64,000 nucleotides of DNA, taken from the NCBI GenBank assembly GCA_030737835.1, contig JAUJYN010000014.1, positions 720,819 through 784,818 on the forward strand, read 5' to 3'. Below, piece after piece: positions 11,201 through 22,630 of this stretch. The notes under the pieces were generated by a model that saw only the letters and a list, made by a program, of their open reading frames with translations, searched no databases and was not told where the DNA came from. A program made the translations under genes and the position numbers. This DNA comes from Acorus gramineus. Taxonomy: Eukaryota; Streptophyta; Magnoliopsida; Acorales; Acoraceae. The stretch's first letter is position 1. Every line of letters starts with the position of its first letter.

Positions 11201-13562
11201 AGTTGTTGCCATTTTGTGGCTTGTGTAATGTGTTTGTGGATTAATGATGACTGGTTTTGGTTAATATAAATTATGATGCATGGGTCGTGCTGTTCACTTA
11301 GCGTGTGGCTCACCCCTCGCATAATTTTTTTCTCCAGTGTCATCTGAGTCGGATCTGGAGGAAGAGCTCCCCGAGGGACTTCATCAGTAGCGGAGTAGCG
11401 CCACGTCCCGCGAGTATCAGAGGCTATCAGCATCCCTTGTGCTTGTATGTATTATTTTCCGTGCTTGGGCACGCGTTTGTGTTGTATTTGGATGTCTTTG
11501 TATATATTGGCTCTCACAGGACATATGATTACGTATCGAGTCTGTAGTATGTTTTGATTACAGATTCAGTCTTTTAGTTTCCGCATTTGGTGTGTATATC
11601 ATGTCAGCCCTGCTTGTCTGTGTTGTCATTTTAGCTATTGTGTGAGTATGTTATTGAACTCCTGTTTATACTGATATCATATATACACTTGCCGCGTCCC
11701 GGGGACGCCCGGGGCGTGACAAAACATATGGTGCGTATGAATGCAACGGACACGCATGCCCACTATCCATGGCATCTAGCCATGAAGATCCACAGCACCT
11801 AGTTGCAAGAATTTCTCTTTGGAAATCGTGTCACCTAGACACATGTCCCTTAGACATAAGTCACCTAGACTTGGGTCCATTCTGAACCATAGTCACCTAG
11901 ACTGAGCCACCTAGGCTACGCTACCTAGGCGATGCGATGCATGCATGATCTACCCTTGTTTCATCCCAAAACATATGTATGCGATAGATTCAAAATTTAA
12001 TATTCCCAACACAAATATGTAATAAGGCATTAGCCTATATAATATGACATGCTCGAGATTATACATAAAATAGTATTTAAAATCATCATGATGTATCGAT
12101 AAAATCTTTCAAAAACTATATAGGAGACTAGACCCACTCACCTCTGGTCCAACAACCCGCAACCAATCTATAGCAATCTAGCCAGACCTGAAATAATACG
12201 ACTAGGTCACAATATGCACAAAAAAAAATGGGACTTGATCGCACACCCGTACTCATAGAAAACCGACAGCTCTTGGCAGAGTCGTCTAGAGGCAGACCGA
12301 CGGCTCCCATAGGGACTATCCATGCCAGAACCGACGGCTCCTCTGGGAGCCGTCCAGAAGCATATCCGACGGCTCTCAATGGAGCCGTCCCGAAACAGAA
12401 AGCAAAACCCTAAATTTAATTAAAACATCCCAACACGTTCCATCATTGAAAAGCATACACGAGTCGATTAAAACGGCGTAAAACAGAAAATGACTCATCT
12501 CGAAAATCAAATCATGCATACGAGAAATCCAATTAAAACCAATCCAAAAACTCTATTTATTTTTTTGTTAAAACAACCAAATACCTTTTATCATTTACAT
12601 ACATATATGGGTCGTGTAAAATAATGTAAATCAGTAAGGAATATCTATCAAAGATCATTCTCGTGTAAGAAATCCAATCATAAACCCTAGTCTATAAGAA
12701 TTTGCAAAAACACGTATATAAAGCCAATTAAATCTTATTCAACTACTCAAAACTCAGATCTATTCACATTTAATAAAAATCAATATGTAATATGTAAACG
12801 ATATAAAACATTAGGAGATAGATTAAAAATCGTATATAAGAATAATCTATTCGGAACCCTAGCTTATGGAAAAATGAAAAAATATCGATGAAACATTAAA
12901 AACACTTGGTAGACACAAGATCTGAATATACTCGATAAAATCCTTGAAAATAGCAAGTAATATATTTTAAGAACAACCGTGTAAAAGAAAACCCGATTAA
13001 AAACCCCAGGTCTTAAGAATTTGCCAAAACACGTATATAAAACCAATCAAATCCCATTCAAAATTCCTCAAAAACCTTAGATCAATCATAGACATAAACA
13101 ACTAATATGGATCTATGTTAAAACTCTAAAACAATTCATAAAAACATGTATAGGTTCAGATCTATGCATATAAGGGTCAAAACAAGACTCAAAATGATTA
13201 TAAACATGTTTTCTATCCTTAATAAACAACCCTAGACATGATATATACATATCCCCTTCCTTTTGACATGAAAGATTTGTAAAACATCTTAAAAACATCA
13301 TGATTTCATGGCTATAACATAAGAATTCGAAAATCATATGAAATCCATCAAATCTATGAAAACTCAAGAAGAAAGCTCAAGAAATTAATGAATCTGAAAG
13401 TACATTTGTAAGACCATCCTATACCAATACAAACATCAAAATATAACATGAATAAAGATCAGAATTGACTTACCCAACTCTTTCCTCGAGATCCTAACAA
13501 GGGAGTTCCAAAATAATGGAAAAGAAAAGAGAGAGGTCTTTAGGGTTTTAGGGTTTCAATGG

Positions 13563-13567
13563 GAACA
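13563..13567. other. Target-site duplication GAACA (left)
   Basis: GAACA at 13563-13567 and 17136-17140 flanks the minus-strand A LTR. The duplicated region at about 25024-25028 has a single GAACA and no insertion, so the empty site is present in the same window. Confidence 0.97.
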
Positions 13568-16500
13568 TGTCACGCCCCGGGCGTCCCCGAGACGCGGCAA
13601 GTGTATATATAATATCAGAATCTACACAGGAGGTCAATAATATCATACACAAGCAGCCAGAATGACACACAGACAACAAAAGCAGGGCTGACATGATATA
13701 TACACCAAATGCGGATAACTAAAGACTGAATCTGTAATCAAAACACACTACAGACTCCATACATAATCACATGTCCTGTGAGAGCCAATATACATACAAA
13801 GACGTCCAAATACAACACCAACGCGTGCCCATGCACGGAAAATAGTACATACAAGCTCAAGGGATGCTGATAGTCTCAGAAACTCGCGGGACGTGGCGCT
13901 ACTCCGCTACTGATGAAGTCCCTCGGGGAGCTCCTCCTCCAGATCCGACTCAGATGACACTGTAGAAAAATATTGTGCGAGGGGTGAGCCACACGCTCAG
14001 TGAACGGCACAACCCATGCAACACAGACAATATTGACCCCAACCAGATAATCTTTAACATCCACAACCACATTACCATAGCCACAAATAACAACAATTCC
14101 TCAAACTAGTGGGTCGCTAACGCCAACCCACTACACCCTCACCCTCACCCTCAATGGGTGACCAAGGATATTCGGACTAATCAACACAAAACCAGCGGGT
14201 CACTTCCGCCAACCCGCTACACCCTCACCCTCACCCTCAATGGGTGACCAAGGATATTGGGACTAACTACACCAATCCAGCAGGTCGCTATCGCCAACCT
14301 ACTACACCCTCACCCTCACCCCTCAACAGGAGTGACATAGGATATTGGGACTGACAATCATCCATTGACAAATCCAGCGGGTCGCTCATCGCCAACCCAC
14401 TACACCCTCACCCTCACCCTACCACGGGTGACATAGGATTTTGGGACTGACTAGGCTGTTGGTCACCCTTGGTCCACCGATAGTCTCTCCTCCACTCCGT
14501 AGGCCGCTTGGTTTTTACCCACAACTTCAGCCCAGCCGAAACCAAATCAGGAGACGCCTACTGATGGGAACCCTTGGAAGGGACGACCTTTCTAATGCTG
14601 GGGCAGTCTCTACCGGATCCAACGAAGGGGACAGAACAGCCTATCCATCGCATATGATCCACTCGGATCCGCAGACAACACATCATAACAACGCTAAATG
14701 TTCTGAATTCCTCAGAACCCACCAGGGCGCATAACTACGATGCGGGGAACATGCATAAGGTTATAACAGGGTGGAATATCGTTGGGGAAAGAAACTTGGG
14801 AGGGCAGCGTGAGTTCCCGTTATAGGACACCCCGACAACCAAACAAGGAACACGGTGTACCCTAACCCGGGTCTCACCGCTGTCCTCGCAAGGCCCCTCC
14901 CCTATAATATTCACTATAACATGCAATTTAACAAATACTAGCATTTAATTTAATAAATAAACTAGTAGGCACATGCATCGGTCGGGCTTCCTAACATGGA
15001 ACCGGGGGACATGCTGCATGGCTCATACACATATCCTAAGGGTGCAAGTCCCTAACATGCAAAGTCTAGGGTAACATGCATTCTACAATTAAATCATGCT
15101 CGCATGATATACATATTACACATGCCAATATCTATCCACGGTGCCCCAGGAGAGGTCGGTATACGCCCAAGTGCGTATAACACCTCTCTACTGGGTTGGA
15201 TTGTCCCACTGACCAGAGATCGGGGTCGTCGCGCGACCGTTCGTCTAGATCTGCAAGACAGACATTTATACGGTGAGTAAAATCCACAAACACACTAAAA
15301 ATACCCAACAATACATTAAACTACCCCAAAAATACCCCATACTCGGGCAAACGTACATACGGCACGTACGCACGCTAGCCCGAGCACTCCGGCTCACTCC
15401 CGCACCACCGGCAACCACCCGCACGGCCACCCGACCCCTCGGGTGCGCCGCCGCCCCTCAGCCCGCGCGCCCAGGCGCCGCCGGGCCCCTGCCCGCCGCC
15501 CTGGACCCGCAGCCGAGCCACCCGGTGCGCCGCCGCCCACTGCGCCCCGCCGCAGCAGCCCGCGCGCACCCCCGCCCTCCCCGCGCACACCACACGAGCA
15601 CGCCGCACGCCCCGCGCGCCCAGCGCCTCGCCCCCGCGGGCCCCCTGCGCGCACCGCCAGCTCCGCCCCGCGCGCACCCGACGCGCACCACCAGCCTCCA
15701 CACCGCGCGCACGCCTGCCTCTGCCCAGCGCCCCGCGCGCACACCCCCCCAGCGGTGCCCAGCGCCCAGCGCCCCAGCGCCCAGCACCCCAGCGCCCAGC
15801 ACCCTCGGCCAGCACCGGTACCCGCGACCCAGCGCCCAGCGCTCTGCGCCCAGCACCCGGGACCCTCACCCAGCGTCCACGCGCACGCCCGCGCAACACG
15901 CGCCCAGCGCGCCTGGCAGCACCCGCCCCGCGCGCCTGCCAGCCTGCCCACGCTGCTGCCCGCGTTGCCTGCCTGCGCGCGTCGCCGAGTGGCCCGAGCA
16001 CCGCTCGCCTGCACGCCCGGGGCACTGCCGCCTGATGCCCGAGCGCCCCTGCCCTGCTCGCCTGCTCGCCCAGCCAGCTCGCCCGGCCCGCCAGCGCGCA
16101 CAGCCCAGCAACCTGCTCCGCACGCCTCTCCCTGCACCCCCGAGCGCACGCCCGCGCGCGCCCCGCGCGCACGCGCTCGCGCGCCCAGCAAACTGGTGCA
16201 CCTGCTCCCAGCCTACCCGAGCTAGCCAGCGCTCAGCACCCCCGCTCGCCCAGCACGCCCAACGCCTGCAGCACCACCCGAGCGCACGCCTGCCCGCACG
16301 CACCCGCGCACCCGGCCACCTGGTGCCCCACGCTGCTGCGCCTGCTACCAGCGCTCCCGGGACAGCCACCCCACCTACCCGAGCAGCCTAGCTCCCCTAC
16401 CCGAGCACCCACTCACCACCACCGGCCACTCACGGCCTCCGACCACCACCCCAGCCCTCCGACGGCCACCCACCGCCTCCGACCACCACCCAACCTCATT

Positions 16501-17135
16501 TCCCACCTCCTATCATCCATCTAAACAAGAAACGAGGGGAAAATAGGGCTTACCAAGGGAGGAAGGGAAGTCCGGACACTCTCCGCGCGCCGAAACCTTT
16601 CCCCAAGGGCTTCCACCGCCCGGATCTCACTCGACCTTCGAAACAGCCCCGATCAGAGGAGAAGAGAGGGTGGATGGGGAGGCTAGGATCGCCGGAATCG
16701 GGATTTAAAGACACCGGGGTGTAGCCCGATCTACACTTCTTGTGCTTTAGGTTTTAAGCTTTGAGGGCTCTAAGGGCTTCAAATGGGAGAAAAAGAGAGA
16801 GGGAGGAGAGAGAGAGATTTGGTAGGGATGATGAATAGTGACATAAGATATTTTCTCACCCACTATTTATACCAAGTCACTTAAAAACCCAGATACGCCC
16901 CGGAACTGTGAAATTTCGGTAACGTTACCGGAATTCGATGAAATCTTCGTGAGAGGCCTCAAGTGGCACCAGGACACCAAATATGCAGTCAGATTTCCAA
17001 TCGGAGTCCTCTAACTCAGGACGATAGCTAACAGTCCAAAAATTAGCGGTTCCGATCGAAAACCCTAAAAATTTTAAAAAACTGCCAGAACACTCCAACG
17101 GTTACCAACAGGCTAAAAGTGACACAAGTATAACA
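13568..17135 (-). mobile_element. Solo LTR, family A (copy A3), minus strand
   Basis: 3568-bp LTR, minus strand, TSD GAACA on both sides. Read on the minus strand it has a TATA-like GGTATAAATA (16862-16873), a leader palindrome shortened by 7 nt (16719-16736), intron 1 (16553 to 15251), intron 2 (15213 to 13960, donor altered to GTCAGT) and a four-unit minisatellite (14108-14455). It inserted after the segmental duplication, because copy 2 has an empty site. The long open frames over 15273-16391 on both strands are GC artefacts. Confidence 0.96.
14108..14455 (-). repeat. LTR minisatellite, four units
   Basis: Seen on the plus strand as four blocks of CACCCTCACCCTCA, each preceded by a hairpin such as AGTGGGTCGC...CCAACCCACT or AGCGGGTCAC...CCAACCCGCT. 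The third unit has AGCAGGT/ACCTACT. Confidence 0.85.
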
Positions 17136-17574
17136 GAACATGAGAGAGGGAGAGGTTAAAATAGACCTCATACACGTGGGGACAACAAATCGACACCTTC
17201 CAATCAAATAAATCACATTAAAACCTTCTAAAAACTAAAACATTCAGGTTTCAAACTGTTTCCAAATCGACGGCTCCTGTTGGATCCGTCACAAAACCCG
17301 ACGGATCCTACAGGATCCATCACAATACCGACGGATCTCACTGGAGCCGTCGCTATTTCCTCTACCCGACCTCTCAGCACAATTTCGCCCATAACTTGTT
17401 CGATACTCCTCTGATTCACGATCCGTAAGAAGCATTGCAAAGCTAACAGAAAAACGATTCCAACCATATCTTAACTTTGGAAATTGGAGGTATATAAGCC
17501 CTCCAAAATCTTATAGGAATATGACCTAATGCACAAAAATCAAGAAACGACTAGGAAAAATCATAGTCGTTACA

Positions 17575-19448
17575 GTTTTTTTATGATAGACTCACTTAAA
17601 TGTTGACGCTTCTTTAAAAAATGGATATATGCCAATAATACTATAAAAACGTATGAATAAGAACTTATAATACTATAATATCATTTGCTATGTTGGGATA
17701 TAACATAGATTCACATACACATATTATGACTATATACACTGAAAAATGATAAACAACATAAAGTAAGATATAAGAAACATACAATATGATAGATAATAAC
17801 AAAACCTTTAAAATATTTAAACAAAGGTTAGAGGCAAGTTGAAGATCTAATTACATAAACGTATGTTAGATTTTTGTGTTTCTAAAACTGTAAAATGAGA
17901 CTTTTTTTTATAATTTTAAAAAGTTGCTGATATGGGTATTTCTAATTTTTAGGAGATTTTTTTTTTCATTTTCCCTTTTTTTCAAAACGATAAAAATACA
18001 TAATTGTATCTCAATATATATTTTATTTCATAAAAAAATGTATACTTTAATATATGATTAAAAAAAAAACAAATGTGGACTGTAGATAAAACTACACAAG
18101 GAACTATACGTATCATCTTCCATTTCAAATATGAGTCACTATTTGTACAAGTTTCTAAACAAATATTAATTGCTAACTAATAAATTGGAATATCTAAGAA
18201 GTAAGAATAACATGAAACCCATAAAAAAAAAGGAACAATAAGAAGTGCAAGTTACCAGATCGGATTTGATGATGCACCAAGACTTGCTAGATATTTGTGC
18301 AGCCTGAAAAAAAAAAAATCAGGTACGGGTACACATAATAACTAAAAAAGATTAAAAAGAAAAACTCAAATCAATTTTTGATATAAAAAACTCTTATTTT
18401 TCTCTTATTTACTCAAAAAAATTACCCTCACTCAATCATTTATCCAAAGTGAATCAAACGATATCACCTTTCCATTTGCCAACGAGAATAAGAGAAATAA
18501 CGACTGTTAAATACAAGGAATTTGAGTTCTTTAATATTAATTTTATTCCTAGGTACAAAGAATTAATTAATATTATTTTTAATATGAACTACAAATTAAT
18601 AAGGGAATTTGAGTTCTTAAATTTTAATTTAATTCTTAGAAAAAATTTATTAATTTTATTTTTAATATCAAATACAAATTAATTAAATATTATCTAAAGA
18701 TTCCCTAAGAACCTTATTTGGATTTTAGATATTCATATCCATATAAGTTTTTTAAAATTAAATAAAATATATCGTTATAACAAACACAATCAATTTTTAT
18801 TCAATTAAATTAATGATACTCCAAACAATCGGTTATTAAATGGATTGAATTTTCATTTCTGTTTTTTGCACCTTCATTCTCATGTAATGATAGTTATGCG
18901 TGGTTTTTTTTGTGATATAGATGTACACACTTATATTTAAAAAAACTAATTTTTATCGTGAGGTGATAATTTAATACAAATTTTTAATAAGTTTTTTAGT
19001 CTCTAGGGGGTTCATAGATATTTTTCTATTTCATCTAGTTTTATTTATATTATTAATAATTCCTTTTTTTTTCTACAACTCAAAATAATTAAAAAAAAAA
19101 CAAAATTGATTTATTTTAAAAAAAACATAAATAAGTACATGACATATAACAATAAGTGAATTACATGATTATATATGATATAACAAACAAATGTTATTAA
19201 AAATAATTGATAAGAATAAAATTTAATATTCCACAAGTAAAAAAACTTAAAACTCAATACAATTATAAGTATATGACATGATTACTAAAAATTAATGTAA
19301 ATATAAAATCAAAATATTGAAAATAACAACTCACTCTTTCTGTCTTTGTGTATGCACCTATCAATTTTCCTGAGATATAAATATTCAACCACAAATGATT
19401 AGAACTTCTCAATTGTTAAGCAATACAAATAAAAATATTCAAAATATT
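17575..19448. other. AT-rich duplicated flank with one TIR arm of a Mutator-like element
   Basis: AT-rich DNA, identical in kind to 25463-27424. Positions 17823-17975 are the right arm of the inverted-repeat element described at 22317-25885; the left arm is missing from this duplicate. The rest (17976-19448) shows homopolymer runs and short direct repeats such as GGAATTTGAGTTCTT, with no gene-like signal. A 77-codon frame at 18449 recurs at 26424 in the duplicate and is too AT-biased to call a gene. Confidence 0.7.
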
Positions 19449-22149
19449 TCCATTGGTCTTGGAATCAAGCAATTCGGAGCTGTATCGGGGAAGTTATGGT
19501 TGTTCCAGTGAAGCTTGCGCAGAATTTCTAGTCGGAGGGCGACTTAGTAAATTCTCCTTAAGATATTTGTGATAAATATCTTTCTCCTCTCTCTTCCCCT
19601 CCCAATGTGTGCGTCGACCTCTGCTGGGTCTCACTTTCTCTCCTTCAAAGCCCCCACCTAGTGTTTGATCAAATGTTTCAATGAGAAGAAGGGAAGGAGG
19701 TGGTGGAGGAAGAATAGCTTGTGTGCATGTGTTGTTGTTGTTTGTTCCTCTCTATCTCAAGCTCCCTTTCTCATGATCTCTTCCCCCCCTGTTTGCTGCC
19801 ATGAGGAGGCTGAGGAGAGGCCGAGGAGAGGTGGTGGTGGTGGTGGTTCCGGCGGCGGCGTTTCGGTGCGCGAAGGGCCCCGAACCTCCCCCTTTCTTTT
19901 CCCTCCCAAGGTGAGCTCCTCCCCTCCTTTTTCTTGGTTTTCTTGGCCTAAGGGGTGTTGGGAAGGTCATGCATGTTGGGTAGGTGTGTTAGGGAGTGTG
20001 TGAAGGGTTGGGGATGGTTAAAAAGAGGTTAGAATGGCTTGGGCGCGAGTTGAGTCGTCTGCGCGCGTGCGCGCAGTCGGGCGTAGGCGGGCGCGCGGGT
20101 GCGCGTGGGTGCAGGCGCGAGCGGGGGTGCGCGCGGGAGTACGCGGGCATGCGCGCGAGCGTGCGCGCGCGCGGGCAGGGCACCTGGGCACTGCGCCTGG
20201 GTGCGGGGCAGGGAGCCTGGGCATGCGCCTGGGCGCGGAGCTGGGGACCAGTGTGTGCACGTGCTGGGGCGTGCACGCAGTGCGCGCGGGGGCGCGCTGG
20301 GCTGAACGCGCGGTGCGCGCGCGCGCGCGAGCGTGCGCGTGCGTGCGGCAGTGCGTCGGGGAGCGCGGCAGTGCGCCGATGGTGCCGGAGTGCGTGCGTG
20401 CGCGTGCGGGTGGCTGTGCGTATGGCTGCCCAGGGGTTCGGGAATGAGTTGGGGTGATCGGGCTCGCGTGCGTACGGGCCGTATGTATGTTTGCCCGAGT
20501 GTTGTGTATTTTTAGTGTATTTTTGGGGTATTTGTGTATTTTACTCACCAAGTTGATTACCCTGTCTTGCAGATCTTGACGGACGGTCGCGCGACGACCC
20601 GGTTATTGGTGAGTGGGACAACCCAACCCAGTTGGGAAGCGCTATATGCACTTGGGCGTATACCGTCCTCCCTTGGGGCACCATAGTTAATATTAACTGA
20701 TTTATATGAAATTTGTGCAAGCATGATTAGTGTGTAGAATGCATGCCACCCTAGACTTGTATGTTAGGGACTTGCACCCATAGGATATGTGTAAGAGCCG
20801 TGCATCCTGTCACCCTGTTCATATGATAGGAAGCCTCGACCTATGCATGTGTCCTACTAGTTTGATTTATTAATTAAATGCAAACTTATGATATCTTAGT
20901 ATGCCTTGGGGAATATTAAGGGGGCCTTGCGAGGACAACACTGAGATCCGGGCTAGGGTACTCCGTGTTCCTTGTTTGGTTGGCGGGATGTCCTATATCG
21001 GGACCTCAGGTTGCCCTCCCAAGGTTTCTTTTCCTCATTATTATCTTATGTATTCCCCGCATCTTGGTTATGCGCGCTGGAGGAATTCTGAAGAATTCAA
21101 GACATTAGAGTTGTAGAGATGTATTGTCAGCGGATCCGAGTGGATCATATGCGATGGATAGGCTGTTCTGTTCCCTTCGTTGGATCCGTGTAGAGACTGC
21201 CCCGGCGTTAGAAAGGCTGTCCCGTGCAGGGGCTCCCATCAGTAGGCACCTCCTGATTTGGGACGGACTGTGCTGAATGTGGGAGTGGCCAAGCGGCCTA
21301 CGGAGTGGGGAGAGACTATCGGTGGACCAAGGGTGACCAACAGCCTAGTCAGTCCCAAGAGCCTATGTCACCTATTGAGGGGTGAGGGTGAGGGTGTGGT
21401 GGGCCGGCGATGTGGCGACCCACAGGATTGTGTAAGGATGATTATCAGCCTTGTATATCCCAATATCCTTTGTCACCTATTGAGGGGTGAGGGTGAGGGT
21501 GTAGTGGGTTGGCGATGAGGCGACCCATTGATTTGTGTAGTTAGTCCCAATATCCTATGTCACCTATTGAGGGGTGAGGGTGAGGGTGTAGTGGGTTGGC
21601 GATAGCGACCCACTGGATTGTATAGCTGTTGCCATTTGGTGGCTTTTAATAGTGAGATTGTGGATTATTAAGATCTGGTGGTTAATATAATTGTGATGCA
21701 TGGGTTGTGCTGTTCACTGAGCGTGTGGCTCACCCCCTCGCATAATATTATTTCTCCAGAGTCATCTGAGTCGGATCTGGAGGAAGAGCTCCCCGAGAGA
21801 CTTCATCAGTAGCGGAGTAGCGCCACGTTCCGCGAGTATTAGAGGCTATCAGCATCCCTTGTGATTGTATGTATTATATTCCGTGCTTTGGCACGCGTTT
21901 GTATTGTATTTGGATGTCATTGTATATATTGGCTCTCACAGGACAGTTGATTATGTATCGAGTCTGTAATATGTTTTTGGATTACAGATTCAGTCTTTTA
22001 GCTTCCGCTTTTGGTGTATATATCATGTCAGCCCTGCTTTGTTGTCTGTGTTGTAATTTTAGCTGTTGTGTGAGTATGTTATTGAACTCATGTTTAGACT
22101 GATATCATATATACACTTGCCGCGTCCCGGGGACGCCCGGGGCGTGACA
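19449..22149 (+). mobile_element. Family B LTR copy 3, 5'-truncated
   Basis: The U3 tip is lost: the sequence joins AT-rich DNA at CCATTGGTCTTGG, about 350 bp into a family B LTR. From there it is complete to GGGGCGTGACA at 22149. It has the leader hairpin AGATATTT/AAATATCT at 19561-19581, intron 1 at 19911-20572 (AAG/GTGAGC to TTGCAG), intron 2 at 20609-21759 (TTG/GTGAGT to CTCCAG) and a three-unit minisatellite at 21350-21620. No TSD is possible because the 5' end is gone. It separates the two duplication copies. Confidence 0.85.
21350..21620 (+). repeat. LTR minisatellite, three units
   Basis: Three GGGTGAGGGTGAGGGTG blocks, each followed by a hairpin with a GTGGGTT-type left arm and a GACCCA-type right arm. 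Confidence 0.85.
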
Positions 22150-22316
22150 ATAAATACCGGGGGTAAATTTAAATAACTTTCAATTGAATAAAGAAAAAGG
22201 CAAACAATATAATAAAATGTTATTTTTTATAACATTATGATTAACTAAAATTAATTGTATGCACTGTCCATTGGTTATATGATTTATACATTGATTTATT
22301 ATTTTCAAATTTTCAA
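22150..22316. other. AT-rich spacer, nothing recognised
   Basis: AT-rich sequence between the end of family B copy 3 and the TIR element. It has no counterpart left of duplication copy 1, and no gene or RNA signal is visible. Confidence 0.6.
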
Positions 22317-22630
22317 GAGAAAATGACCAAAAAAATCTCATTAAAAGTTAGAAATACCCAAATTGATCACTTTTTAAAATTGTAAAAAAAAAGGTCTCAT
22401 TTTACAATTTTAGAAATTTAAAGACTAATATGCCATTATGTAATTAGATCCTTAACTTGCCTCTGACCCTTATTAGGTTATTCCACACCTCTTAACTTTG
22501 TTAAAATATTTCAAACCTTTTAATTTTATTAAAGTATTTCACACATTCTCATGTAAAAAAAATAATTTATTCTAAATTATTTGTCATTAGGTGAATTTTA
22601 TGAGATATGTGTCAATATAATTTGAGTTTT

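Larger units (their letters stand above)
4952..11721 (+). mobile_element. Family B LTR copy 2, 5'-truncated, interrupted by a solo family A LTR
   Basis: This copy starts about 70 bp into the family B LTR, directly after the broken end of copy 1. It is interrupted at 6818-10488 by a solo A LTR (TSD CGCTG) and resumes at 10494, ending GGGGCGTGACA at 11721. It has the hairpin AGATATTT/AAATATCT at 5350-5369, intron 1 at 5693-6368, and a damaged second donor (GCTGAGT near 6410). The minisatellite lies at 10852-11200 and the second acceptor ends at 11337. From the mini-exon onwards it is nearly the same as the A copies at 47039 and 61147. No TSD was found for the B1/B2 composite. Confidence 0.8.
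11722..17574 (-). mobile_element. Family C LTR (duplicate), 3' end lost, split by a solo A LTR
   Basis: Same LTR as 22631-25462, minus strand. Its 5' tip is at 17574 (TGTAACGACT on the minus strand). The last 550 bp or so of the LTR are missing at the left, where family B copy 2 abuts at 11721/11722. The A LTR 13568-17135 is inserted in it. It keeps the palindrome clusters CGACGGCTCC...GGAGCCGTC at 12262-12390 and 17266-17345, and the CACTCACC (reverse of GGTGAGTG) donor near 12136. Open frames here are shadows and occur in both duplicates. Confidence 0.8.
11722..19448. repeat. Segmental duplication, copy 1
   Basis: Without the inserted A LTR (13568-17135), this segment matches 23183-27424 over about 4.15 kb with scattered single-base differences. 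Two larger indels were noted: about 27 bp near 25586, and about 67 bp near 26300 that is present only in copy 2. Copy 1 begins inside an LTR of family C, directly after the end of family B copy 2, and ends directly at the broken 5' edge of another family B LTR. Both breakpoints therefore coincide with B LTRs, which points to LTR-mediated rearrangement. Confidence 0.9.

Noticed and set aside
2877-11721. Reading the B composite as a simple insertion with a TSD
   Set aside because: Flanks ATAAA and AAACA do not match, and the left flank does not match the missing part of LTR C, so a rearrangement is more likely.
12128-12379. 83-codon minus-strand frame, repeated at 23589-23849
   Set aside because: It lies across the donor site and palindrome cluster of LTR C and is present twice only because the segment is duplicated.
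18449-18682. 77-codon frame rich in N, I, F, L (also 26424-26657)
   Set aside because: AT-rich low-complexity DNA; both copies come from the segmental duplication and no protein family is recognisable.
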